30,705 nucleotides of DNA from Fidelibacterota bacterium UBA7301 (GTDB lineage: Bacteria; Fidelibacterota; Marinisomatia; Marinisomatales; TCS55), in contig DKQT01000029.1 of NCBI GenBank assembly GCA_002471845.1, positions 1,676 to 32,380 of the forward strand. The letters run 5' to 3'. The notes beneath the pieces are model-generated. The model searched no databases and was not told where the DNA came from. It worked only from the letters and a program-made list of their open reading frames with translations. Of the stretch, positions 14,488 to 22,862 are shown one piece after another. Numbering within the stretch: the first letter of the stretch is position 1; each line of letters opens with the position of its first letter. The translations under genes were made by a program, and so were the position numbers.

Positions 14488-16053
14488 TTATTTTAATATT
14501 TCCCGCGCTGCATTATAGCCATTAGTACCGTGGAGTCCACCGCCGGGATGGGTCCCCGGTCCGCATAAAAAGAGATTCTCAATGGGTGATTTATACTGGG
14601 CCAAACTGGTAGTGGGGCGCATGAACATGAATTGGTCCAATGTCATTTCACCATGATTTAAGTTTCCTTCAGTCAATCCGAATTGGTTCTCCAAATCCAT
14701 TGGAGAAAGGATGGAAGATGATTCGATCATACCGTGAAATCCAGGGCAATAATTTTCCAAAGCACGTACCACATTATTTTTCAATTGGTTATTCAAATCA
14801 TTAGTCCAATTTTGATTTCGCAAATGATAGGGAGCATACTGGACCGTGGCAGATAATACGTGTTTCCCATCCGGCGCAAAGTCCGAATTTATTATCGATG
14901 GTATTGTGAATTCCACGTAAGGATTTTCCGCAAGCCGGCCATACTTTACTGCATCTGAAGCTCGTTCCAAATATTCCATGGATGGTGATGTAGAAAAAAC
15001 AGCTATCGTTTGGTCAGCAGAAACGCCTTTGAATTTGGGGAGTCCATTTAATGCAAAATGGATTCGCGCTGTACTGCCGCGATAACGGACATTGTTTAGT
15101 TGAGTGTTAAAATTAGGATTGAGATTCGAGGGTCCAACCAGATTTTTGAACGTGTTATTGGGGTCTAATCCGGATACGACTTGGTCTGCTTGAAATGATT
15201 CACCATTTGTCGTTGTTACGCCGCTACAATTACCATTTTCTACATTGATAGCGCTGACTTTTGAATTGATTCGGATTTCAGCATTGACAGATTCAGCGGA
15301 AGATTTCAACGCACGAGCCAACTCGCCTGTGCCGCCTTTTACAAATTGTGCATTGTGGAACACTTCGTTACTATGAACATGCTGATGTAAAAGATTATAT
15401 CCAGTCTCGGCCGAAAAAGGGCCGAAAGATAAATGGTGAATCCCAGCCGTCGAAACAGCGCCACGAAGAAATTCATTCTCAAACCATTCGTCCATGAGTT
15501 CCGGCATCATCATGGGAACCACCCGCATGAGATCTACCAATCCGCGAGTACCGTGTTTTCTCACAGGGTTTAACAAGGAACGCATTCCCAATGCTTCTTT
15601 TAGTCCAACATTGGGGAGATTGGGCGGTGTTAATTCATAAAGTTTTTCTAAAAAGTAAGTCAGCTTGCCAATGTATGCCGTGAAATCTTCCCACGCCTTT
15701 GCATCCTTTTCTGAATGGATCGCGATGGATGCCGCAGTTTGTTTTTGATCCCTGTGGAAAGAGATATGCTCACCATTGTTCTCCAATGCAACCCGAACGA
15801 CATCCGGTTGAAACAACGATAATCCGTGGTTGTCTAAACCTAACTGTTGCATAACCCGTGGATCGATCCATTTCACAACATCGTTAATTACATTACATTT
15901 AAAACCGGGCGCAAATTCTGAAGTAGATGCCAAACCGCCAACCTGATTTCTTGCTTCAAGGAGTAAAACTTTCTTCCCTGATTTTCCAAGAAAGGATGCG
16001 GTGACAAGGCTGTTTATTCCGCCGCCAATTACAATGGTATTATATCGGCTCAT
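14488..16053 (-). CDS. FAD-dependent oxidoreductase, phytoene desaturase/PYROXD2-like (second of tandem pair)
   Basis: From ATG 16053 the product is 521 residues and opens MSRYNTIVIGGGINSLVTAS, the FAD-binding beta-alpha-beta motif, then KKVLLLEARNQVGGLAS. A frame from 16176 would add 41 residues overlapping the upstream gene, and I reject it. The C-terminal FAD motif reads LFLCGPGTHPGGGLHGTNGY. The family oxidises amines or desaturates lipids; substrates of PYROXD2-like bacterial members are mostly unknown. The start overlaps the paralogue upstream by 4 bases (ATGA). The product is clearly related to the upstream enzyme over its whole length, so the pair arose by duplication and may form a heteromer or act on successive substrates. 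Confidence 0.88.
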   Translation of the reverse strand: MSRYNTIVIGGGINSLVTASFLGKSGKKVLLLEARNQVGGLASTSEFAPGFKCNVINDVVKWIDPRVMQQLGLDNHGLSLFQPDVVRVALENNGEHISFHRDQKQTAASIAIHSEKDAKAWEDFTAYIGKLTYFLEKLYELTPPNLPNVGLKEALGMRSLLNPVRKHGTRGLVDLMRVVPMMMPELMDEWFENEFLRGAVSTAGIHHLSFGPFSAETGYNLLHQHVHSNEVFHNAQFVKGGTGELARALKSSAESVNAEIRINSKVSAINVENGNCSGVTTTNGESFQADQVVSGLDPNNTFKNLVGPSNLNPNFNTQLNNVRYRGSTARIHFALNGLPKFKGVSADQTIAVFSTSPSMEYLERASDAVKYGRLAENPYVEFTIPSIINSDFAPDGKHVLSATVQYAPYHLRNQNWTNDLNNQLKNNVVRALENYCPGFHGMIESSSILSPMDLENQFGLTEGNLNHGEMTLDQFMFMRPTTSLAQYKSPIENLFLCGPGTHPGGGLHGTNGYNAAREILK

Positions 16054-17633
16054 GACCAAACCCCCAAGATCTTTTTGGCGGCCATTTCCCCGGGTGATCC
16101 TGTGATTCCGCCGCCGGGGTGTGTCCCCGAACCGCATTGGTAATAATTCTTGATCGGTGTGGAATAGTCCGCCCATTTTACTGCCGGGCGCATAGCGAAC
16201 AATTGTTGCAGCGTCAATTCACCGTGGAAAATATTACCTTCAGTCAGACCAAAAGTGAATTCAATATCCGCCGGTGTGAGCACTTGCCGGTGTAAAATAA
16301 TATCCTTGATATTGGGCGCATATCGGGCAATCGTGTTGATGACAGCATCCCCAAACGCTTCCCGTTTTTGGTCATCCCAGCCACCCTTAATATTGTAGGG
16401 CGCATACTGGACGAAACAGGACATAACGTGTTTCCCCGGTGGCGCCATTTCAGGATCAAGGATCGAAGGCAGGATAATATCCAAATAAGGTTCTTGAGAA
16501 AAATTTCCATACTTAGCATCGTCATAAGCTCGCTCTAAGTAATCATAACTTGGGCTGATTATGATTGCCCCCCGCAGGTGGTGGCCTTCTCCCGGCAGGC
16601 AGGTGAAATCAGGTAATCCATCTAGGGCCAGATTGACTTTTCCGGATGATCCGCGAATACGAAAGTTCTTTATATCCGTCACAAAATCAGATGGAAGATT
16701 GATTTCATCTAACATTTTCAAAAATGTAAGTTTTGGATCCAGCCCGGAAATAACAATATCCGATATGTATTCATCACCATTTTCCAAGGCCACGCCAACC
16801 GCTTTCCCATTTTTGACAATGACCTTTTCCACAGGTGCTTCTGTCATAATTTCGGCACCGAAATATTCTGCGGATCTAGCAATGGCCATGCTCACGCCAC
16901 CGGTGCCGCCCCTTTGAAATCCCCAGGCCCGGAACGCGCCATCAATATCACCCATGTAGTGGTGAAGCATCACATAGGCTGACCCTAGAGAGCGAGGTCC
17001 CATTAAGGTTCCGGTAATTCCGCTGGCAGCCATGGTGGCTTTAAGGGGCTCAAATTCAAACCACTCATCTAAAAAATCTGCTGAACTCATTGTCATGAGT
17101 TTGGTTAAATATTCAAACTGTTCCGATGATAGCGTTTTAAAATGGTCGAGTAATTTTTTTGTTTTCGATAGATCTGACAAAGATGGCCGGATGGCATTAG
17201 GTGCGATTGTTTCCAGGATGGGACGAACAGCCATACCGATCTGTCCCATGAACGGCCCGAAGCGCATGTATGCTTCCGCATCCCTTAAGGAGTGGCGGGC
17301 GATCTCACGATGGGTTTCATCCGCATCAGCCGTCCGAATAAGATAATCATTGTCCAATGGCGTAAAAGTGCTTTCAAGCGGGAGTAGTTCCAGGCCGAAT
17401 TTTGGCAGCATGAGTTCCCGCATCACATTGGGCTTCATGAGACTCACTACATAAGAGCAGACTGAAAATTTGAATCCGGGAAAAATTTCTTCTGTGACCG
17501 CCGCACCGCCGAGCACGTACCGTCGCTCTAACACCAACACTTTTTTCCCTGCTTTCGATAGGTAGGCCGCTGCGGTGAGACCATTATGTCCACCGCCGAT
17601 GACGATGGCGTCGTATTTTTTTACACCGGGCAT
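16050..17633 (-). CDS. FAD-dependent oxidoreductase, phytoene desaturase/PYROXD2-like (first of tandem pair)
   Basis: A 527-residue flavoprotein of the amine oxidase/phytoene desaturase superfamily. The dinucleotide motif YDAIVIGGGHNGLTAAAYLS is at residues 7-26, followed by KKVLVLERRYVLGGAAVTEE. The C-terminal substrate/FAD motif is YYQCGSGTHPGGGITGSPGE. No signal peptide is present, so it is cytoplasmic. The start overlaps the GcvT-like gene by 13 bases and the stop overlaps its paralogue. Sitting between a GcvT-like folate protein and an MttB-like methyltransferase, it is a candidate N-methyl amine oxidase or dehydrogenase. Electron acceptor and substrate are not visible in the sequence. 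Confidence 0.88.
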   Translation of the reverse strand: MPGVKKYDAIVIGGGHNGLTAAAYLSKAGKKVLVLERRYVLGGAAVTEEIFPGFKFSVCSYVVSLMKPNVMRELMLPKFGLELLPLESTFTPLDNDYLIRTADADETHREIARHSLRDAEAYMRFGPFMGQIGMAVRPILETIAPNAIRPSLSDLSKTKKLLDHFKTLSSEQFEYLTKLMTMSSADFLDEWFEFEPLKATMAASGITGTLMGPRSLGSAYVMLHHYMGDIDGAFRAWGFQRGGTGGVSMAIARSAEYFGAEIMTEAPVEKVIVKNGKAVGVALENGDEYISDIVISGLDPKLTFLKMLDEINLPSDFVTDIKNFRIRGSSGKVNLALDGLPDFTCLPGEGHHLRGAIIISPSYDYLERAYDDAKYGNFSQEPYLDIILPSILDPEMAPPGKHVMSCFVQYAPYNIKGGWDDQKREAFGDAVINTIARYAPNIKDIILHRQVLTPADIEFTFGLTEGNIFHGELTLQQLFAMRPAVKWADYSTPIKNYYQCGSGTHPGGGITGSPGEMAAKKILGVWS

Positions 17634-18850
17634 GATCGTTTCCTTTCCGGATCGAAGAATGGTGTTTTGACCACTTTGGCCGGTGTGAGTTTCCGGAAAT
17701 GTTCCACCTTTAACTCAAACATGAGTTCTGACCCTTCACGAGCAAATTGTGATTTCACATGTGCCAAGGCGATGTACCGTTTCAGGAGCGGGGACCATGC
17801 GCCGCTGGTGGCATAACCCACTTGTTCATTGCCTTTAACCAGTGGTGTGCTGGTACGCCAGGCGGTACAGGGGAGGCCCGGCGCCAATCCCGCTTTGCGG
17901 AAATGTTGTTCCAATTCATTCCACTGGATCTCAATGCCCACAAAATCCCATTCCGGTCCGCGAGCCGCTTCTGCTTCTAATGCTTGTTTACCGATAAAAT
18001 CCTTTTTCTTCATTTTCACGGCCCAGCCTAATCCCAATTCATAGGGTGATGATTTCCGTGATTCAATAATGGCATGGCGGGATGATATATAATCCACATC
18101 TAACAAAATCAGCCCTGCTTCGATCCGGGCAATGTCCAAAGCGTGGAGTCCTGTGGGCGTGATGCCGTAAGATTTCCCTTTTTCCAATAGTAGATCCCAA
18201 ACGGTTAAAGCATCTTTGGGATCCATCCAAATTTCGTAGCCGAGATCACCGGTGTATCCCGTGCGGGAAATGGAAACGGGGATATGGCCAAATGTGGTAT
18301 TCATCATCCAGAAGAATTTGAGACTATCTAATGTATCCGATGCCACCGCATTCAGAATGGCCCGGGAGTTCGGCCCTTGGAGTGCCAATGCCGCTGTAGC
18401 ATAGGAATCATCGGTGATGGACAAATCCATTCCGGTTGCGTTAAACTGAATCCATTCCAGATTGGGTTCGGCACTGGTGATGCGAAATTTATTTTCAGAT
18501 AATCGTTGGACAGTTCCATCATCAATCTGCTTCCCATCTTCATCACACCAAGGGGTGTACATGACCTGTCCCACCTTACAGATGCCAATGTTTCGTGTCA
18601 CCAATCGGTTCAGGAATCGCTGGGCATCGGGACCTTCGATGATATATTTTTTCAGGGGTGTGATATCTAAAAGGGCGGCTTTTGTGCGAATGGCGAAATA
18701 TTCATCATCGTGGGTCAGTTCATAATTGGTGGCGGCCAAGTAGCCACTCCAACGCCGCCATTCCTGGGATTCATTGAGCTTGGATGTGCGCTCAAAAAAG
18801 GGGGAGAGCCTTAACTGGGTGTTGGCAGTGAATTCGTTATAGTAGCTCAT
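17621..18850 (-). CDS. GcvT-family aminomethyltransferase-like protein
   Basis: A 409-residue protein of the GcvT/DmdA/sarcosine-dehydrogenase C-terminal family. Seen are AALLDITPLKKYIIEGPDAQ, FLNRLVTRNIG, ALQGPNSRAIL, a SRTGYTGDLGYEIW motif, and HALDIARIEAGLILLDVDY. These are classic folate-binding GcvT elements, with a C-terminal barrel domain ending in the LTPAKVV region. It is longer than GcvT proper (about 365) and has an extra N-terminal segment of about 40 residues, so it is probably not the glycine cleavage T protein. Next to FAD oxidoreductases it may accept formaldehyde-level carbon onto tetrahydrofolate, as in dimethylglycine or sarcosine dehydrogenases. DMSP demethylase (DmdA) is an alternative. 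ATGA overlap with the upstream gene. Confidence 0.85.
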   Translation of the reverse strand: MSYYNEFTANTQLRLSPFFERTSKLNESQEWRRWSGYLAATNYELTHDDEYFAIRTKAALLDITPLKKYIIEGPDAQRFLNRLVTRNIGICKVGQVMYTPWCDEDGKQIDDGTVQRLSENKFRITSAEPNLEWIQFNATGMDLSITDDSYATAALALQGPNSRAILNAVASDTLDSLKFFWMMNTTFGHIPVSISRTGYTGDLGYEIWMDPKDALTVWDLLLEKGKSYGITPTGLHALDIARIEAGLILLDVDYISSRHAIIESRKSSPYELGLGWAVKMKKKDFIGKQALEAEAARGPEWDFVGIEIQWNELEQHFRKAGLAPGLPCTAWRTSTPLVKGNEQVGYATSGAWSPLLKRYIALAHVKSQFAREGSELMFELKVEHFRKLTPAKVVKTPFFDPERKRSCPV

Positions 18851-19746
18851 TCAGCTGATCTTAAAAACGGCCGTGTTAAACAGGTGGGCCCACCGGCGCC
18901 TTTCAATGAAATTTCACTACCATCATAGGTGTGGACTTCCACACCTTCTGCTTCTAATCGTTTTTTAGTAATGGGGTTACCTTCAAGCATGATGCATTTC
19001 CGTGGGGCTACTGCCAATACATTACAGGCCATGGTGTTGTATTCTTCATCCGGGATTTCTATCAATGAAATATTTCGGCTGAGAAGATATTCCCGAAATG
19101 GCACTGTCAGCAAGCGAGAATAAACGAGATACAGGTCATGGTCAATGGGTGACAGGTTACTCATGAGGTGCAGACAATCTGCCGGCCCGGTCCAATGGGG
19201 CAATGGGACAGATATGACTTCATCCACTAGGTTACCTAACAAGACTTTGAACTGGCGAATCCCTTCTGCATTGCTGCGATATCCTTCGCCAATGGCCACA
19301 GTTCGTTCATCGATCCAAACGACATCGCCTCCTTCCAATGTCCCTGGTGCTTCGATACGTCCCAGAATCGGAACATCAATGGATTCAAAATAAGATGCAA
19401 TTGCCTTTGGCTCCGAGAGTCGAGCTTCTTTGCCCATGGTATAGAGAATAACACCACCATTGGAAACCGCACATGGATCGTGGGTATATACAGAATCGAG
19501 AGACGTAAAATTATCCGATGGTAAAAAATGAACTTCAGCACCGGATGATTCCAGGAAACTGACCAATGTTTCATAATCGGTTTGGGCTTTTTCAAAATCC
19601 GGAAACCCGAAATAATTTAATTCAGGTGATTGTTGGTCCACTTGGGATTGGTTTTGATATGCATCCCTGGGATGCTTCATTAAAACTCGGCGGATGGGAT
19701 CCACCATATTTTGGCAGCCGTAAAGATTACTCAATTGAGCCACCAC
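18847..19746 (-). CDS. Amidinotransferase-fold hydrolase (dimethylargininase / arginine deiminase-like)
   Basis: The 299-residue product starts at GTG. It has the pentein (guanidino-group-modifying) pattern. D90 (YTHDP), E138 in LEGGDVVW, H193 in DCLHLMS and the nucleophile C289 in GGPTCLTRP are in the order expected for dimethylarginine dimethylaminohydrolase and arginine deiminase. Family reactions hydrolyse arginine or N-methylated arginine to citrulline plus ammonia or methylamines. The N-terminal YGCQNMVDPIRRVLM segment looks conserved, which supports this start over the internal ATG at 19707. It overlaps the M20 gene by 20 bases and the GcvT-like gene by 4. The context of methyl-amine enzymes favours a methylated guanidino substrate, but this is not demonstrated. 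Confidence 0.83.
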   Translation of the reverse strand: MVAQLSNLYGCQNMVDPIRRVLMKHPRDAYQNQSQVDQQSPELNYFGFPDFEKAQTDYETLVSFLESSGAEVHFLPSDNFTSLDSVYTHDPCAVSNGGVILYTMGKEARLSEPKAIASYFESIDVPILGRIEAPGTLEGGDVVWIDERTVAIGEGYRSNAEGIRQFKVLLGNLVDEVISVPLPHWTGPADCLHLMSNLSPIDHDLYLVYSRLLTVPFREYLLSRNISLIEIPDEEYNTMACNVLAVAPRKCIMLEGNPITKKRLEAEGVEVHTYDGSEISLKGAGGPTCLTRPFLRSAE

Positions 19747-20998
19747 ACCAGTCTACGATCAGGTTCGATATAATTTTGATACATGTTAACACTTCTTCTA
19801 TTTCAACATATTCATTAATAGCGTGAGCCTGGCGCACATCCCCGGGACCAAAAAGAACAGCAGGAATTTTACAATAATTAGTAAACAGAGCCATGTCAGC
19901 TGCATAGGTCACACCTTTAATGGTTGGTGCTTGATTGGTAGATCGTGAATAACAATCAGTAATCATTTGTATAAAAAGATGGTTGGGATCCGTATATCCG
20001 GATTCATACTGTCCCTCAAACCATTCCACGATGGGTGGATGATCTTTCAACCATTCGTCTTTTTGTGAAGCCTCATGGATTTTCGATTCAAAAGCTTTAC
20101 GGGCTTCACCTACCGCTTCACCAGGGAAAATACCGAAGCGTCCCTCTACAACAACCGTATCGGGTACGGACGAATGCCAATCGCCCCCCTGAATTGTACC
20201 CAGGTTGATTGGCGCTGCGTAGACATAGGATTTATAATATTCATTTTTAAAGGCGGCATTTCTCTTGTGCTCAAATTCCTGAAGAAATTGATGGATTACA
20301 TGGGTTTTTTCAATGGCGCTAACACCCTCCCAGCGCATACCGCCATGTGTCGCTTTGCCGGGAATCGTTAACCGGAAATTGAGCGCGCCGGAATGCAGGG
20401 GACATATATTCAAGGAAGTGGGTTCTAATATAACCGCTCCATCTGCAGTGTAACCTTTTACAATATTGGTTAAGGTGCCGCAGCCACCGGATTCTTCACC
20501 CACCACGGACTGCACCATCACATTTCCATTTGGTTTAAACCCAATTTGTTGGAGAATTTTGATTGCAAATATTCCAGATGCAAGTCCTGCTTTCATGTCG
20601 CAGGAACCCCGTCCATAGATGCACCCGTTTTTAATGGCCCCAGACCATGGTGATTCATCCCATAATTCCAACGACCCGGTTGGCACCACATCCACGTGAC
20701 CATTAAGAATAAGGGATTCCCCCCCACCGTTATTTTCCCAATGACCTAGTACATTAAAACGAGAGTCTGGAGAATACCCGTCGTCATTAAATGCTTGGTG
20801 ACTTTTTAATTCATCAAACAGAACCGGAACTTTTTCAGCTTTGAGACCGATAGATTCAAGTTTATCCAGGATAATTGATTGTATCGGTCCTTCATCATTA
20901 GCCACGCTGGGAGATTGAACTAGTTTTTGAACAAATGTAATGATCTCATCTTGCATGCTATAAACTGTTGCATCAATCTTGGTTTGGTAATCAGTCAT
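19727..20998 (-). CDS. M20-family metallohydrolase (ArgE/DapE/ACY1-like)
   Basis: A 423-residue zinc amidohydrolase of the ArgE/DapE type. Metal and catalytic residues are visible: H101 and D103 in LNGHVDVVP, the bridging D134 in GRGSCDMKAG, and E168-E169 in VVGEESGG. A dimerisation domain with GKATHGGMRWEGVSAIEK and a C-terminal GPGDVRQAHAINEYV motif carrying the last metal histidine follow. Relatives deacylate N-acyl amino acids. ArgE (N-acetylornithine) and DapE are the best-known ones, but the operon setting is catabolic, so an N-acyl or amide derivative of the imported compound is more likely. The start overlaps the permease gene by 8 bases and the end overlaps the amidinohydrolase by 20 bases. 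Confidence 0.88.
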   Translation of the reverse strand: MTDYQTKIDATVYSMQDEIITFVQKLVQSPSVANDEGPIQSIILDKLESIGLKAEKVPVLFDELKSHQAFNDDGYSPDSRFNVLGHWENNGGGESLILNGHVDVVPTGSLELWDESPWSGAIKNGCIYGRGSCDMKAGLASGIFAIKILQQIGFKPNGNVMVQSVVGEESGGCGTLTNIVKGYTADGAVILEPTSLNICPLHSGALNFRLTIPGKATHGGMRWEGVSAIEKTHVIHQFLQEFEHKRNAAFKNEYYKSYVYAAPINLGTIQGGDWHSSVPDTVVVEGRFGIFPGEAVGEARKAFESKIHEASQKDEWLKDHPPIVEWFEGQYESGYTDPNHLFIQMITDCYSRSTNQAPTIKGVTYAADMALFTNYCKIPAVLFGPGDVRQAHAINEYVEIEEVLTCIKIISNLIVDWCGGSIE

Positions 20999-22307
20999 GC
21001 TTCTTCCAATAATTATAAAGGGGAAGTCCCGCGAGAATAAGTACCGTGCCTATGGCTGCATCTCGGGGTGCTTCCAAAATGGTATTAATAGTTAAAAAGA
21101 TTGAGAATAAAATGAAGATAGCCGGAATCCATGGGTAGAACGGTGTTTTGTAGGGCCGGTTCAGATCGGGTCTTTTTTTACGGAGGACAATGACAGCCCC
21201 AGCAGACATGCCATAAAAGATCCATGAAGCAAAAATGATATAGGTGATCAACTGGTTGAACGTACCGCTAAATGTTAGAATGCAAGCCCAGATACATTGG
21301 ATGATCAGGGCGTTCGTAGGAGATTGAAATGTTGAGTGGATTGTGCCTGCTTGTTTAAAAAATAATCCATCTTTAGCCATAGCGTAATTGATCCGGGCGC
21401 TAGTTAAAACAAACCCATTGTTGGCTCCCAATAAGGAAATCAAAATAATAATTGTTACTATAGCGGCGCCCACATCTCCCAAAAAGACTGATGCAGCATC
21501 TGACATGACTAGGTCAGAACCAATCATGCCATTGAATCCTAAAATATAAACGAGAACAAAATTAAGTGCCAAGTAAACTGATACGACAATTATCATGCAT
21601 AATATTATAGATAACGGAATATTTCGTCCGGGATCTTTGATCTCTCCAGCTACATAGGTCACGAAGATCCATCCGTCAAAGGTCCAAAGTACTGCCACCA
21701 TAGCCAAACCCAAAGGACCAATTAAAGTGGAAAATGAATTTTCAGTAAAAAGGGGTTCAAGGTTTGAAGCACTCCCACCATCCAAAGAGAGTCCCAATAC
21801 AATTATCCCAAAAATGGCAGCTAGTTTTGTTAAAGTAAATAAGTTTTGAAATCGTGCACCAGACTTAACATCTATTATGTTTATAATCGTAAGAATTATG
21901 ATCGTTAAGACAGCAATGAGTTGAATAGACAAAGTGGACATGGGAATAAAAAACCCAAGGTATTCAGAAAACGCAACGCCTACAGCTGCGATTGAAGCAG
22001 TATTAATTACAGCTACAGCAGACCAGCCATACAGATATCCCCAGACAGGGCCATAAGCTTCAGAAAGATAAACGTATTGTCCACCGGCTTTAGGCATAGC
22101 AGCACCAAGTTCTGCTACAGATAAAGCACCAAACAGGCTGACAATGCCACCAAAGATCCAAACCATGAAGAAAAGGGAAGAGGAGGCCGTATAAAGGGCC
22201 ACAGTTGCAGGGACCATAAAAATGCCGGAACCGATAATGCCCCCTGCATTGATCATGGTGGCATCCATAAGCGACAGGACGCGAGGGAGTTTTGGTTGAT
22301 CAGCCAA
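20991..22307 (-). CDS. APC-superfamily amino acid permease
   Basis: A 438-residue polytopic inner-membrane protein with about 12 hydrophobic segments. It carries the first-helix signature INAGGIIGSGIFMVPA of APC transporters, then AELGAAMPKAGGQYVYLSEA and a LYGWSAV segment, then WTFDGWIFVTYVAGEIKDPG, which resembles LAT/SteT-type amino acid exchangers. It probably imports an amino acid or amino-acid-like compound by proton symport or antiport. The start is TTG at 22307, three bases after the selenoprotein stop, and the stop overlaps the M20 gene by 8 bases. As the only transporter in the cluster it is the natural candidate for substrate uptake. Confidence 0.9.
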   Translation of the reverse strand: MADQPKLPRVLSLMDATMINAGGIIGSGIFMVPATVALYTASSSLFFMVWIFGGIVSLFGALSVAELGAAMPKAGGQYVYLSEAYGPVWGYLYGWSAVAVINTASIAAVGVAFSEYLGFFIPMSTLSIQLIAVLTIIILTIINIIDVKSGARFQNLFTLTKLAAIFGIIVLGLSLDGGSASNLEPLFTENSFSTLIGPLGLAMVAVLWTFDGWIFVTYVAGEIKDPGRNIPLSIILCMIIVVSVYLALNFVLVYILGFNGMIGSDLVMSDAASVFLGDVGAAIVTIIILISLLGANNGFVLTSARINYAMAKDGLFFKQAGTIHSTFQSPTNALIIQCIWACILTFSGTFNQLITYIIFASWIFYGMSAGAVIVLRKKRPDLNRPYKTPFYPWIPAIFILFSIFLTINTILEAPRDAAIGTVLILAGLPLYNYWKKHD

Positions 22308-22310
22308 GGG

Positions 22311-22859
22311 TTATCTATTATCCCGGAAATCTTCCAGATCCACACCGAGGCCATCAGCAATACGGTTCACATAGGCAAAGTATGCGACGATCTGATTAAT
22401 ATCTAAAATGGCGCGATCTTTAAAACCGACCTCTCGTAATTGTTCAATATCACTTTCGATCATATCCGAGGGCCGTTCAGTTAGTTTAACCGCATAATCC
22501 AGCATGGCCATTTGGGCTGGTGTAATTTCAGCAAATTGGTAATCCGATTTTAATTGGGTGACTAGGGATTCATTCTTTGTGAGTTTGAGGAGACCTTCCC
22601 CATGATGAACAATTCAGTAATGGCAATGGTTAATGGCTGACACCACCACAGCGATCATTTCCCGATCAGTCCGTCGAAGGGGTGACTTGCCATACATGAC
22701 TGTTTTATATAACTGTACATGGGCCGCCAGGGATGCCGGATTCAGACTGTGGATCTTGAGTATATTATCCACGCCGCCCCAAGGTTCAACCAGATCAGCG
22801 TATTGATCTTTGAGATCTCCCTCCGCTTTATCTTCGTCTATGATGTCAATCCATGCCAT
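22311..22859 (-). CDS. AhpD-like / carboxymuconolactone decarboxylase-fold selenoprotein (CxxU)
   Basis: Conceptually 182 residues from ATG 22859 to TAA 22311-22313, with one in-frame TGA at 22614-22616 (residue 82). Residues 1-81 end in VVVSAINHCHY; after TGA the same frame continues IVHHGEGLLKLTKNESLVTQ to the end with no further stop. Peroxidase-related AhpD-like proteins have a CxxC active site followed by a histidine in this place. Here it is C79-H-Y-U82, so the second, proton-relay or resolving position is selenocysteine. A bSECIS-like hairpin follows 11 bases after the TGA. It lies 3 bases from both neighbours in the operon. A likely role is thiol-dependent peroxide reduction, perhaps for peroxide made by the FAD oxidases. 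Treating it as two fragments or a pseudogene is much less likely. Confidence 0.88.
22586..22602 (-). promoter_or_regulatory. Bacterial SECIS-like hairpin
   Basis: The minus-strand sequence UGGGGA-AGGUC-UCCUCA folds into 6 consecutive pairs (one G-U) with a 5-base loop AGGUC containing the conserved GGU. It starts 11 bases after the UGA, and the GGU is the seventh codon after it. From memory, the Escherichia coli fdhF SECIS has an AGGUCU loop at the same distance. It would recruit SelB with Sec-tRNA. Confidence 0.82.
22614..22616 (-). other. TGA codon recoded as selenocysteine
   Basis: The TGA replaces the second cysteine of a CxxC redox motif (NHCHY-U-IVHHGEG) in an otherwise intact frame with family similarity on both sides. 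A single-base change from TGC or TGT would restore cysteine, the usual pairing of selenoprotein and cysteine homologues. Confidence 0.87.
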
Positions 22860-22862
22860 GGT

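Noticed and set aside
16054..16176. Longer N-terminus for the second FAD oxidoreductase
   Set aside because: The extra 41 residues are out-of-frame sequence of the upstream gene, and the FAD motif begins right after the ATG at 16053 with an ATGA overlap.
17621..18850. Canonical GcvT of the glycine cleavage system
   Set aside because: The extra N-terminal segment, longer length and linkage to FAD oxidoreductases rather than gcvH/gcvP fit a GcvT-like paralogue better.
22614..22616. Reading the AhpD-like gene as a nonsense-mutated pseudogene or as two separate small genes
   Set aside because: The TGA falls exactly on the redox cysteine, both sides match one family in one frame, and a SECIS-like hairpin is at the right distance.
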